From Voacanga thouarsii (Eukaryota; Streptophyta; Magnoliopsida; Gentianales; Apocynaceae), in assembly GCA_026120185.1 (NCBI GenBank), contig JANUWF010001215.1:1-64000 (forward strand): DNA of 64,000 nucleotides. The letters run 5' to 3'. The translations under genes and the position numbers were made by a program. Positions 45,200 through 56,979 of the stretch are shown piece by piece (the stretch's first letter is position 1; each line of letters opens with the position of its first letter). A model generated the notes under the pieces. The model was not told where the DNA came from. It saw only the letters and a list, made by a program, of their open reading frames with translations, and made no database searches.

Positions 45200-46680
45200 C
45201 ACTTGCACTCTAAGACTAGGTAAGTCTGTAGGTGCCCACCCCTACGGTGTCTAAGTGTCTCTTGAAGACTCTCTCAACCAAAGGCTTGCTGAATAGATCT
45301 ACTAGATTGTTTTCTGAGGCAATCGATTCCACCACAACTTTCCATTTCTGGATGAAATCTCAGATCAGGTGGTACTTCCTCTTGATGTGCTTCTCTTTTT
45401 TAGGTTCTGAGGTTCCTTAGATTACTATACTGCTCTAGTGTTGTCGCAATGCATCACAACCGGCCTGTCCATATGTGGCACAACTCTAAGTTCTGAAAGG
45501 AACTTCCAGAGCCAGACTGCTTCCTTAGATTCCTTCGAAGCTGCCACATACTCAGCTTCCATGGTTGAGTCAGCAATACAAGATTGCTTGATACTCCTCC
45601 ATGAAATTGCTCCTCCAGACAAGGTGAAGACATATTCACTAGTGGATTTTCTCTCATCCTTATCTACTTGGAAGTCTGAGTCTGTGTATCCCGTAGGAAC
45701 TAAATCATCAGCCATGTAAACTATCATATAATCTCTCATTCCCTTAAGGTACTTGAGAATATGCTTTACAGCTTGCCAATGAACCTCCTCAGGGTTTGAC
45801 TGATATCTGCTAACTACACCTACGACAAAGTAGATATCTGGCCTAGTACACAGCATGGCGTACATGAGACTTCCTACAATCGAAGTGTAGGGAATCCTAT
45901 TCATTCTGTCCTTTTCTTCATGAGACTTAGGACAGTCCCTTGAAGAAAATGACAACCCATGTCTGCAAGGGATTAGAGCTCCATTGTATGAGTCCATGCT
46001 ATACTTGGGCAGCATCTTGTCAATGTATGTTGCTTGTGATAATCTTAACATTCTCTACTTCCTATTTCTAAGAAGTCTAATCCCGAGAATGTAGCTGGCT
46101 TCTCCCAAGTCCTTCATACTGAATTGACTAGACAACCAAACCATTGTAGATGACAATGACCCTACATCATTTCCGATGGGTAGAACGTCATCCACATACA
46201 AGATAAGAAAAACCACATTAATGCCTTCAAGTTTCCTGTACACGCATGGCTCATCCTCGTTTTGAATAAAATCATAAGACTTTATAGTCTCATCAAAACG
46301 AATATTCCCTACTCTCGATGCCTACTTAAGTCCATAAATACACTTCTTAAGCTTGTAGACCATATGTTCTTGGCCTTCAGTAGTAAAGCCTTCCGGTTGG
46401 GACATATAGATGTCTTCGCTAAGATGGCCATTTAAAAAAGCCGTCTTGACATCCATTTGCCATATCTCGTAGTCATAATGACATGCGATAGCAAGGACGA
46501 TACAGATGGATTTAAACATGGCTACTGGGGAAAAGGTTTCCTCATAATCGATTCCCTCTTTCTGAGTATACCCTTTCGCCACAAGCCTAGCTTTGAAGGT
46601 TTCTACATTCCCATCTAGCCCCCTCTTTCTCTTGTACACCCATTTACACCCAATGGGTTTTATCCTTTCAGGTGAAGCTA
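45200..46680 (-). pseudogene. copia-1 reverse transcriptase and RNase H, broken
   Basis: RT: 46322-46639 open ([45 protein letters not shown]), then a break, then YVDD at 46187-46198 and QFSMKDLGEASYILGI. RNase H lies at 45425-46051 (CTRPDIYFVVG, DERKSTSEYVFTLSGG, MEAEYVAASKESKEAVWL, HCDNT). The C-terminal remainder, to about 45200, lies beyond stops. Catalytic Asp residues of RT are present. The best preserved enzyme region of the copia copies. Confidence 0.92.
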
Positions 46681-46689
46681 CAAGATCCC

Positions 46690-47885
46690 AAACCTAATTG
46701 AAGTACATAGACTCAATCTCGGCTCTCGTTGCTTTATGCCATAGATTTGCATCGGCATCAGCAATAGCCTTCTTGTATCTAGTGGGGTCTTGCTCCTGAT
46801 GGTCAGAAACCAACTCAAAAGCTTCTCCAGTCCATGTATCCAGAACCCTAGACACTCTCCCACTACGATAAGGCTCCATTTGTATAAGATCTTGAGGCTG
46901 TACCTCTTCTTGTTCCACAATCGGGTCAGAAGAAGTTGATTCTGTAGATAACCTCTCCTCAAGTTCCAACCTAGTTGAACCTTTCATGGAAGCACTTTGA
47001 ACATCTTCTAAGTATCTAGCATTGGTACTAATTAGTACTTTTTGCTTCATAGGATGATAAAAGTACCACTCTTTGTCCCGTTTGGATACCCAATAAAATA
47101 GCATAATTCTGATCTTAGTTCCAACTTGTCTCCCTTGACCAGTACATATGCTAGACAACCCCATATCCTGAGATGATTCAGACTTGGCTTACGCCCAGTC
47201 CACATCTTATAGGGAGTCCTAAGTACTGACTTGGAAGGTACTAAGTTCAGAATATATACCGCTGTTTCCAGGGCATATCCCTAAAAAGACATTGGAAGAG
47301 TAGCATGAGACATCATGTTTCGGACTATTTCCATCAATGTCCTATTCCTTCTCTCAGCTACTCCGTTCTGCTGGGGTGTCCCCGGCTTAGAGAGTTGGGA
47401 TACTATCCCATGATGTACCATGTAATCTTTGAGTTCACGCTGGAGGCATTCTCCACCATGATCCGATCGCAAGGTTTTGATTAATTCATTTGTCTGATGC
47501 TTCACTTCAGCGTTAAACTCCTTAAACTTGTTAAAATAGTCAGACTTGCATCTCATCAAGTAAATGTAACCATACCTTGTACAATTATCCGTGAAAGTGA
47601 TGAAGTACTCAAAACCTCCTCTAGCTAGTGTAGACTATGGACCACACACATCAGTGTGAATCAATACCTCATTGGCTCTATCTGCCTTTGGTGTAAATGA
47701 CCTTTTGGTCATTTTTCCCATCAGGCAAGATTCACACTGAGGCTAATTTTCCAATCTTAATGAGTTCAAAGGCCCATCATGGATTAGCCTCTGAATCCTG
47801 GTTGAATTGATATGACCCAACCTTAGATGCTAAAGGTATGAGTCGTTGACATTAGTCTTTCTCTTCTTAATTAAAGGTTCAGACT
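46690..47885 (-). pseudogene. copia-1 integrase, broken
   Basis: Starts with HLRLGHINSTRIQRL (zinc-finger region) near 47840 and continues in one frame, with two TAG codons, through CESCLMGKMTKRSF and the core. 47281-47559 is open and holds LRSDHGGE and the GTPQQNGVAERRNRTLM segment with catalytic Glu. The C-terminal and linker part (46694-47164) is open and acidic. A stop and shift separate the two open parts. Confidence 0.9.
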
Positions 47886-47889
47886 AAGC

Positions 47890-48300
47890 GTTATTTTATT
47901 GATTGTTAATAGGGTTTAAGAAGAATACATTTCCATACATGTGCCCAGTATATAAAATTTCTCCATCTCTACTATAGAAATACCAAAATGGAAAGATACA
48001 GAATACCCTTGATTTATTAGTTTTGCAACTGAAATCAAATTCTGATAAAATCCAGGTACATATAAAATATCTTGTAAACTACTATTCCATTATGATAAAA
48101 AATAAGATCCAGCTCTCCCACTGTAAGGGCCCAAACTTGTGCTCTATTTCCCATGTGTAGCCCAAGTTCGCTTTTCTTGAGTCTTCCAATCTTTCTAAAA
48201 CCCTGTAAAGAGTTACAGATATGATTAGTGGCTCCTGAATAAACAATCCAAGTGGAAGTTGATCCTACTATTGATATAGACTCTAGATAGAAAACATTAC
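47890..48300 (-). pseudogene. copia-1 protease, broken
   Basis: YSGATNHICNSLQGF is encoded near 48200-48241. The catalytic Asp codon is now TAT (Tyr) at 48239-48241, so the enzyme would be inactive. Stops follow downstream. Confidence 0.8.
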
Positions 48301-49104
48301 CTGTGGTGTTTTTCTTGGCTTGAAGATCTGGACACTCCTTTTTCCAATGTTCCTTCTTCCCACATTTGAAGCACTTGCCTTTTGGTTTATCCTTGGGCTA
48401 CGTCTTGCGCTGGACTGCTGCATTCCCCTTTTTCCTTTTAAACTTTTTGGGCTTGGGCCCAGTTCTTGAGGAAGAAGCCTTAGCAATCATGGCCTTTGAC
48501 TGTGGCTTCATAACCTTCTCTGCCATCTAGAGTTCCTACATTAACTCAGTTAAACTCATGTTTAACTTGTTCTTGTTGTAATTCAAATTGAACTGAGAAA
48601 GGAACTCGGTAGAGATTCGAGAACCATGTCCACTTGGCTCTCGGGGTCAATGACAGCCCCTAAGATTTCTGCCTCCTCGAAAGCAGCAATCATCTAGAGC
48701 ATAAACTCTTTGACTTATGCTCCCTCAGCTATCTTAGTGTTTATTATAGTTTGAAGAGCCTCTTGCCTTGCAGGTCAGCTCTTCTCCGCGAACATAGTGG
48801 CCAATGATTGACTAATATCATACGCAGAAGCCATGTGCTCGTGTTTTAATTGGAGCACATTAGACATGGAGGCTAACATATAGCAACGTGTCATTTCGTC
48901 AGCCTTCTTCCACGCCTTCTTAGCTTCTCGCTCTTCGGTGATGGAACCTTCCCCGAGCCCAGGGCAAGTCTCGTAAAGAATATACTTATACTTCTCAGTT
49001 GTGAGTATTATGTCCAGGTTCCTCTTCCAGTCCACATAGTTTGGACCCGTTAATTTCTTCTCCATAAGAATAATGACCAATGGACTAAAAGAACCTCCCA
49101 CCAT
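48301..49104 (-). pseudogene. gag: copia-1 gag, broken
   Basis: ATG at 49104 (MVGGSFSP); an upstream in-frame ATG at 49200 belongs to the leader. LTGPNYVDWKRNLDI is intact, unlike copia-2. Stop near 48775, then further stops and shifts. A complete CCHC knuckle (CFKCGKKEHWKKEC) is encoded at 48332-48373, preceded by a Lys-rich stretch. Confidence 0.88.
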
Positions 49105-50891
49105 TTCTGAAAAATCGAAATATAAAAGAAAGGATTTAGTTTGTGAAAACAAAATAAATTTGTGCATTGAAAATAATTTGCCTCTTAGGAAAACTGACAT
49201 AGCTTCTTAGGAAGATTAACAATTCCCTAAGCTAAGTGTATTAACCATCACAAATTAATTTCTCTTCTAGGTAATGGTCTAGAGGATAACTCCATCGAGG
49301 GGATGGTCATTTCCTCTCATTTCCTATGGACATACCTCGCACTATAACCTCCAACGTAGGCTGGCCGATCATAGTACGTGCCTCGGGTAATTAATTATAT
49401 CCCTCCATTAGATCTAGATCCTTATGGTATCCTCATCCTATACGGGTTCACTCCCAGGGTGACACGAGGGGACCCACGATTTTTAATTAGAATTGTGATG
49501 GAAGTCATGAGGCCGTTGGAACCCCTCCCCCACTTAGTCTTTTGAAATAAAGCTTTTCTGAAAAATATCATTTTGAAAATTTCCATTAAGTTTTTCATTA
49601 ACTAAAAAATAAAACATCTAAATCCATTAAAATCTCTATGTCAGGGTTTATATCCTTTGAGAGATTTTTCCATGGACTAATTTTATTTAAGTTAAAAACT
49701 TAATGATTTCAAATATTTCCAAATAAAACTTTCTAGAGACTTTGGTCTCAAGTTTATTTGACAAAACAATTTTTCTAGTGCAAAATAAAACAAAATGGCT
49801 TTCTATTTTGATTTACAAAAATATCTAAATCCAATATATTTTTTATGTCAAGGATTAAATCCTTTGAGAAAATATCCAAGGATTAATTTTTGAACAAATA
49901 AAAATAACCATTTAATTTTTGAACAAAAATATTTTTTTTTGTCAAAAATGTTCCCAAAGACTTTGGTCTTTGAGAAAATGCACACATAGGTACACAAAGA
50001 AAAAAAAAATTGCACACTAGAAAACAGTAAACGTTTTCATGCTTTTCTATTTTTTAAACCTAAGTGCCCACATAATAGAATTAAACACATTAATTAATTA
50101 ATTAATGGTCTTGTTTAATCCTAAAATTTCTTTCTAATATTTTTCATGCAAATATATTCCAAGAATAATAACTATTGCAAAAATATTAACTTCGCCTGTT
50201 ATAAGACCCAAAACAAAAGAAAAAAACAAAAAAAAATTGCAAAAAAAATTGTCCAGTCCATGTACACCAGCTGCATTGGATTGGAGCCCATTTGCTCTAC
50301 GGTCCACTGCAAGCTTGGTGCATCAGCAGCACCAGATCACCAGCTCCTGCAACCTGTGGAGCCGCCCACGACCCGCTCCAACTTCTCCGCCTGTGTGTGC
50401 GCTCGAGACCTGCTCGTTCGACCCACACACGAATTGCAAATTTGCAATTGCAATTGGCTAGTGCACCAGCTCCGAGCCACTTCCCAGGCTACACAACTCC
50501 AGACCCAGCAACAGTGGTGGCTTAGCGTGGCTTGACTCCAGTGGCGGCGGCTTGGGAACAATAATCTTCTTCTTCGTTTTTTCTCTGCGCGAAATTTTTC
50601 CCAGTTTCTTATAACTTTTTCTGCTGCTTTGTTCTGTGTTTTCTTTGGACATTTTTCAAAACAAAAACACATCCAAACCAAAACCACATTCACCTATACC
50701 CTTCCAAATTAGGTTTACATGATCGTTCTATGAAAGCATAAAATTTTACAATAGCCTATGCTTCCACTAAAAAGCTTACAAAACTACCTATCCCGTACCA
50801 ATACAGCGAAGGATCACAGGTTTAGGCACCAAGCAATGATCTTCTCCATTTTTATTAACTAACATGCTCCCTAAGTTGATCAAAACACAAG
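49105..50891 (-). other. copia-1 untranslated leader
   Basis: Between primer site and gag. It includes a GC-rich block at about 50262-50560, unlike the A/T-rich neighbours. A minus-strand frame of 118 codons at 50337-50693 has no recognised domain; there is no convincing gene. Confidence 0.7.
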
Positions 50892-50903
50892 GCTCTAATA
50901 CCA
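50892..50903 (-). other. copia-1 primer-binding site
   Basis: Complement reads TGGTATTAGAGC, three bases from the 5' LTR. Confidence 0.9.
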
Positions 50904-50906
50904 CTT

Positions 50907-52946
50907 TGATGGGTTTGGCAAAATAGAGAGCATGCTCACGGGGGGAAAAAAACAGAGAGCAAAAAAAAAAAAAAAAAAAAAACCTGCAAGCCTTAATAGG
51001 AGCACAAAAGTGTTAAGACCATACCTTTGCGTGCTTTAAACCTTTAAGGTTGTGAAAGAATGGATTGAACCACGGGAACAGCCCCTTCTTGTCCGCTTGA
51101 TGAAGCTTTCGGTTCGAATCCCGCTAATCTCCTACTTCGCCTTGTTTGCATGAACACCATGATTTCCGGCTCACGGAATATTCCATTGCCTCAATCCTTC
51201 TTAGTGAAATAAAAGGTGAAGAGGAGTGATCTCAATCCTTCTTGGTTCTACTGCTATTGGTTAGCAAAGCACCAAGAACAAGAGGAAAGAAAGAGGCTCA
51301 TGAGGGAGAGAGAGAGACCCACCAGAGAAATTGACTCTCGTGAGAGAGAGAGAGAGAGGCTTAGGGAGATTAGGGTTCTTTTTCCTTCCAAGAGACTTGT
51401 ATTATCATTAGCAAAATACTAAGTCTTAGATATCTGATAACAATATCCCCGGGATATAAAATTTTAAACTCCCAGATGTTATCAACAGAATAAGTTTGGC
51501 TTAACCCTAAACTTATCTAAACTGTATCTGGAAGAAACCCAACGGTCCAAGCCATTTTTATTTTGGGCTTTTTGGGTCCAAAGAAAATAATAAACATTAA
51601 TTATTTATTTCTTGGGCTTATAGAAATAACCTAATAAATAATTAATGAGTCCAAATGAAGCAAAATAATTAAACTTTAATTATATATTTCTTGGGCTTAT
51701 ATAAATAACCAAATAAATATTTAAACATTAATTATTTCCCTCTAGTTTAAGCTCCGGTTAAATTTCTAATTATTCAAACTGGACCTAGGCCTTGAATAAT
51801 TAATTAACCAATTAAACTAGATAATAAATTTTCCTCAACTCATTTTTATTTATTTATTTTTATTCCAGTCTAATAATAAATTAGACTTCCTGAATAATAT
51901 AAAATAAAATAAAATCCTCTTTAACTATGACTAAATCCTCAACCCAAAATTAAATAGGACTTACGAGCTATTCCGCGGACAAAAAAGACGCATCACCTTG
52001 GCTACTAAAATGACCAAAATACCCCTACCATATAAATAGTTGTATTTTACATTTTAAATATTTCCTAATCTCACCATAAGGAAATATTAACCCCAAGGAT
52101 AATGCTGCATTAGCAAAGTCTCCGACCTACAGGTGAAATGACTAAAATACCCTTCTACACATCGCCGTACATTTGGAGAGGAATAAGTATACTAATACCC
52201 CTCTAAATGACATCTACCATTCTTAGGCTTCTAGTCTAATGATCCACAACTTCATAGAGTGTTTCTGCTTTTCAAGAGAGCTACCCTAAAGCAAACATTT
52301 AAGTCACGTTTCCCAAGGTCGGACACTTTATATCATTCAGACAACCACAAGGGGCGATATTGTGTAGAAACTATCTTGTACAAGTCTGTCTTAACTAACT
52401 AGTTACATATACCCAATACACAAGTATATTGGTTCTACTATAGAACCTCAACTCTAGCATATCAAAGTATTTGCTTCTAGCTTCGTCAAACCACCAACTC
52501 ATACTCAAGTCATAGGGTACTAGTCCATGCTGTAGCAGTACAAGCCTAGGTTTCTACCAAATAGTACTTTAAGAAACTACTACTACAAGTCCTGTTCTAC
52601 ATATTTTTTTACTTATGTCATTAAGTGAGTGGACTACACACTGGCTAAAGGTAAGCCATTCCGCATTGAAATTCATAACATAATAACCTAAACATGATGA
52701 GATTCCCATTCTCATTAATAGGTCAAGAACAAATGTTTGTGTGTTTAAATAACCCGTGATCTATACCTTTCTGTGACAGACCACCATTCACATGGATCAT
52801 TTATTTAAACACAATGGGTCTGTTCCAAATGAAATTGTGCACAAATAAAAAGTAAATTCCCAAACGATTTTTGTAAATGAATTCTTTTATTAAAATATTC
52901 GATATTTACATCAGAAACCTAGTCTATGAGGGCATACTTTCCAACA
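50907..52946 (-). repeat. copia-1 5' LTR
   Basis: 2040 bases, colinear with 43124-45193. Shorter mainly because of fewer GA units (51342-51358) and small indels. It carries the best B-box-like match, CGGTTCGAATCCC at 51110-51122 (plus strand, antisense to the element). Confidence 0.93.
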
Positions 52947-52951
52947 GCCAC
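52947..52951. other. Target-site duplication of copia-1, right (GCCAC)
   Basis: Second copy of GCCAC; family-B LTR sequence resumes at 52952. Confidence 0.93.
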
Positions 52952-54596
52952 CTACTGAGAGACTTATCGTAACCCTTCAAAGACTAGTCCTACTTGTCTA
53001 CCATTGTTGAGTACTCAACGTTACTTGTCCCACTTGGGAGAAAATTGATCATTCAATGTTTTACTTGGAAATAGCAATTAAGGTTTCTAAAATTCTTGTC
53101 AAAGTTGGGTTTTAGAAAGAGTTTAGCATTTTGTACAAACCCGCTTGTTTAATTTTTCAAATGGTTTGGTTGATTGAAATAAAAAGGAAAAACTGTCCTT
53201 ACTTGCCTTTTCAAACGACTGTTCATACACATCGAATTTGACTTGCCACAATAATTTGGGACTTCTAATGATTTCATGCAGAAGCTTACCTGATGCTTTG
53301 CTCTTTTGGGATTCAAAGATCTTCCAAGGTCAACCTAACCCTGCCTAGGGTAAACAAAAGGCATAAGATAACGTTCGGACTATATCTGCCTTACATAAAT
53401 AATTCATACTACAACTAGTTACAACCATGACCATAATATCCTAAGCTTTAATGCTACTTGATAAAGTATTTTATAAAATAAATCTAGTTTGATAAGTTAA
53501 AATAACTAGAGGTTCTAAAATAAATACTAATAAGTTATAGTTTCAAATAATAAATTATGAGTATTATTACTAAGAAATAAACTAGTGTTAAATATTGAAT
53601 AATACTAAGTCCAAAATAATATTGGTAAATAGTAATATTTAAATGGTATTATTATAAATTAATAAATAATAAATTACACTTAATTTTTAATTAATAATTA
53701 ATAGATAACAAATAGTTAGTAGTAATAAAATTAATAATAAATGTGTTATGTTAAACAAATAAATTTGAATTTAAATAATATTTATGGATAGAGGTAAAAA
53801 GTTTTAGTTATGGTCCACATGATCATTAATTAATTCGAATATTTTATTTATTATTATTATAAAAGATTTTATTTATATATATATATATATATCATTTTTT
53901 GTAATAAAGATATTATTTATTTGACCAATAAAATATTAATATTTTAATTAATAATCTATTTCAAATCTCCCTAGGAATTTCGAATCTCTTAGGAAAAATA
54001 TAGAGGTATTTCTAGTTAAATTAATAAAATTTGTTAATAAAAATAACCTAGGATTAACGAGAAACTAATCTTTCATGATGATTTCCCTATTGCTAGAAAA
54101 GATTCATAAACACATTCCCAAACATCGACTAATAGGCTAATTCATTCATGATCATATACTTGAATTAACACATACTTTCACATGGCTAATTTCCTACTAG
54201 GCATAATCATTATTCATGGCTTCTATGGAAAATAAGAATATAAAAGCCTAATCAGCTTTGGTGCCATAACATCTAACATGCTTCAAACATCCATAAATCT
54301 CACTAATCATGATAAGATGCAAAAGAAAATTCCATAAAGCTTTAATCATATATATCAATCCTCATGTCCTAACCTCATCCCCTTCGTCCTCATGCATACA
54401 TTCAATCCCCCATTCATATTCAATCTTCTTATTAACATCTAAGAGACATGGATTCAGAAATAAAAAAAAGGAGGATTTAAGAATAAACACTTGATAGATG
54501 ATCACTTGATGAAGACTAGAGAAGATCTACACATTTGAGAGTCTTGAGTGGTCCAAAGGAAAAATAGCCATGGTTGATGATTGATCAACCATTTCA

Positions 54597-54599
<3 letters not shown>

Positions 54600-54646
<47 letters not shown>
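54600..54646. repeat. (GA)n microsatellite in family-B LTR
   Basis: 47 uninterrupted bases of GA; counterpart of the CT run at 32171-32215. Confidence 0.95.
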
Positions 54647-54647
<1 letters not shown>

Positions 54648-56558
54648 ATTAGTATGGTATATTGAAAATTGAATGGAAAAGGATGAAAAAAAAGGTTGTT
54701 CTTGATTTACCTTGATGATGTTCTTGAGACCTTCAAGAAAAAAAATTGATTTTGATCCATTCCAAAATTTTCTTTTGTTTGATTTTGTGTTATAAAGACC
54801 AAAATAAAGTCTAGGGATTCTGTATGAGTGATCTAGAGTATTTGAGAGGGATTGGAGGTGTTTATAATAGGTTTAGGCTTGAAGAAGTGTAGTGTGTGTT
54901 CTTGGTGTTTTGAGAGAAAAGGCTCACGATTTTCTAAAATGCTATTGGCCGAATGGTTTGGAATAGATAGGAGTTTTGGTTTTTAGCTAGAGGGAAAGAG
55001 AGTGATCAGATTTTTTTGAAAATCAAATGGAGAAAAATAAGGAGTGGTTTGAGGTAGAAGATCAGCTAATGGTGATTGATCAAGGAAGGTTACTTTGCTT
55101 TCCAATGGTGCCGACTGAACAAGCTAATCTTGCTGAAATGAGTGAAGGCTGTTCAGTTATATGGCTGGACAAAATTCAATCTTTAATGGCAGAGAAAATT
55201 CTAGTTTTTTTACTTGATACAAGAGTGTTTTAATGAAGCAAGAATTCTGGAATTTTTTTTGAAGTTCAAAAGAGTTTTGGATAGAGTAATCTTAGGAGCT
55301 TTTTGAGGTGTAATTATGGAGTCCAAGTACTCAAGGTAGGTGTGGAGGTCAATGGTGTTTAGTCCATGGCTGAACAAGGTCCAATTTCCAGATATTTGAA
55401 GGGTGTTTTTCGGCCTTGGCATGGAAAGACAAAATTGGAAATTTTTCTGGTTTTCAATGCTCAAGAGTTTCGAATGATGAAGACTTTTGGTGCAGAATTT
55501 TTCTGCATTTCCTTGGCCCAATTGGTAGCTGTTTTTCTGGGGTGTTTGAAGGTCTTTCAATGATGATTTTACAGCCTTCTTTCTGGAGAAAAACAGAGGG
55601 CGTTTCAGCTGAATTGATGACAAAAAGACAGCTCCAATTCCATATTAGAATGCAGCGAATTGTGCAGGATTTTTTATTTTATTTTATTTTTTTTGGTGCA
55701 GTTTGAACAGTCAGAAAATTGCACAGAATTTTCAGCCTTCAAGCCACATGAAATGACCATTTTTTCTGGAAAAAAAGGGTAGAATTATTGGCTGAATTTT
55801 TCGAAAGCTGGTCTGCAAAATTCTGGAAAATTCCCAGATTTTCCTTCACTAAAAATTATGAACAACATGAAGGTAGGATTGATGGTTTAACCAGAGTGGT
55901 TTGTTTCCCTTAGGAACCCATCCTAATTCCTCTCTTATTTTCAGTCATTCCCCTATCCCACAAGACTGATTTTTGAAATTCAAGTCCAAGGAATTATCAC
56001 AGAATTTTTTGAATTAATAGAAGAGATTTAATGGATTTTGGATGATTTAAATTATGAAGAGGTTAGGACAAAGATAGAGATAATAAAAGGGACAAGAATT
56101 CCTCTAGAATTCCTTTTAGGACATTATTATATGATCTTGGACATTCTCTTCATGTCTCCCCTAAGGCAACATTCCTATCTTTATGGGATGTAAGAAAAAC
56201 AAAAATTCGAACATAGCTAAGATAATGATGAATAAAACTTAAGCGATAGGATTTGAACTCATGACCTTAGATATTAATTTGAACGCTCTAACCACTAAAT
56301 CACACTAACTCTTGTTCTTATTTTCTTATCCAAATATTCTTCTTATCTACACCTCAAGCCATCTTCCTATTTTGACCTCAAGTAAAATTACTTTTTTACC
56401 CTTCCTACCCAATAAGCATAACTAAGCCTTTTAACCTATAAACCACAATTCTAAAGCACATAAAATAATTCAAATATATATATATATTTTTATGTAGAAT
56501 GACATGATATGCATCCTAACCCTTTTTCTCTAAGGTTGGCTTTAGGTGGGGTTTTACA

Positions 56559-56681
56559 AGTATGTTTACTGTTTTAGTTTTTTGTCTTCCCCCTATTCTA
56601 CGGGCGGTCTTGGGTAGGGTTTCATAGCCCTGCCCCTTTTTAAGGTACATAGGTAATAGGATTTATGAGCAGTATCAGAGC
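56559..56681 (+). other. Degraded gypsy LTR end and primer site (element D)
   Basis: TAGCCCTGCCCCTTTTTA and the GGTACATAGGTAATAGG run resemble the last bases of family-A/B LTRs. AGTATCAGAGC at 56671-56681 resembles the methionine primer site with one change. Probably the 5' LTR end of an old gypsy element. The first ~40 bases may instead be the tail of the copia LTR fragment at 41623. Confidence 0.6.
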
Positions 56682-56789
56682 TTAGATCTAGGCATTTTTT
56701 TTTGTTACAGGGATTTAGACTTTAAGTATGTAAATTTGTTACCAACTCGAGTGTGTTTTATGTGTGTAAGCTGGTTAAAATAGTTACTG

Positions 56790-56979
56790 TCGCTCGTACA
56801 TCCACGACCCCTCTAATTAGGCAACAACTAGGGCAAACCTACCGTCTGATGACTCTTCCTTCTTCGAGTCGCCAGAAGAGAATTAGCTAGTACAAAATGG
56901 TAGTGAAAATGAGGTTGAGTCTATAGCATTAGATAGTCTTGACCCTATTAAGATAGACATTGAGTAGGATCTAGAAAGG
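56790..56979 (+). pseudogene. Element D extra pre-gag frame, 5' part (fragment)
   Basis: In one frame this reads LPSDDSSFFESPEEN, a stop, then an acidic ENEVESIALDSLDPIKIDIE segment. Composition and position after a primer site match the start of the acidic frames of A1 and A2, though identity is low. Cut by a family-C LTR at 56980. Confidence 0.45.

Larger units (their letters stand above)
43124..52946 (-). mobile_element. copia-1: complete Ty1/copia element, minus strand, coding-defective
   Basis: 9.8 kb with two LTRs of ~2.05 kb, primer site, long leader, and gag, protease, integrase, RT and RNaseH in copia order. Flanked by the 5-bp duplication GCCAC. It sits in the family-B LTR. The two LTRs differ at scattered sites and in GA-repeat length. 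Coding regions are far better preserved than in copia-2 but still hold stops and shifts. Confidence 0.94.
42406..56558 (-). mobile_element. Family-B solo LTR, minus strand, split by copia-1
   Basis: Left piece 42406-43123 and right piece 52952-56558; about 4325 bases once copia-1 and one duplication copy are removed, which is close to the 4386 bases of the plus-strand copy. It starts TGTAACACCCC and ends GGGGTTTTACA. The flanks TGTAT and AGTAT resemble a duplication with one mismatch. It contains the palindrome (53007-53018), a 47-base GA run (54600-54646) and tRNA-like boxes (56249-56304). Reading frames at 55027-55233 and 55210-55706 are LTR sequence without recognised motifs. Confidence 0.87.

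Noticed and set aside
50146..50693. Several overlapping frames on both strands
   Set aside because: They sit in the GC-rich copia-1 leader, overlap each other in conflicting frames and show no conserved motif.
55027..55706. Possible host gene in the right family-B LTR
   Set aside because: The region is colinear with the family-B LTR copy at 31000-31900 in inverse orientation, where the frame is not kept.
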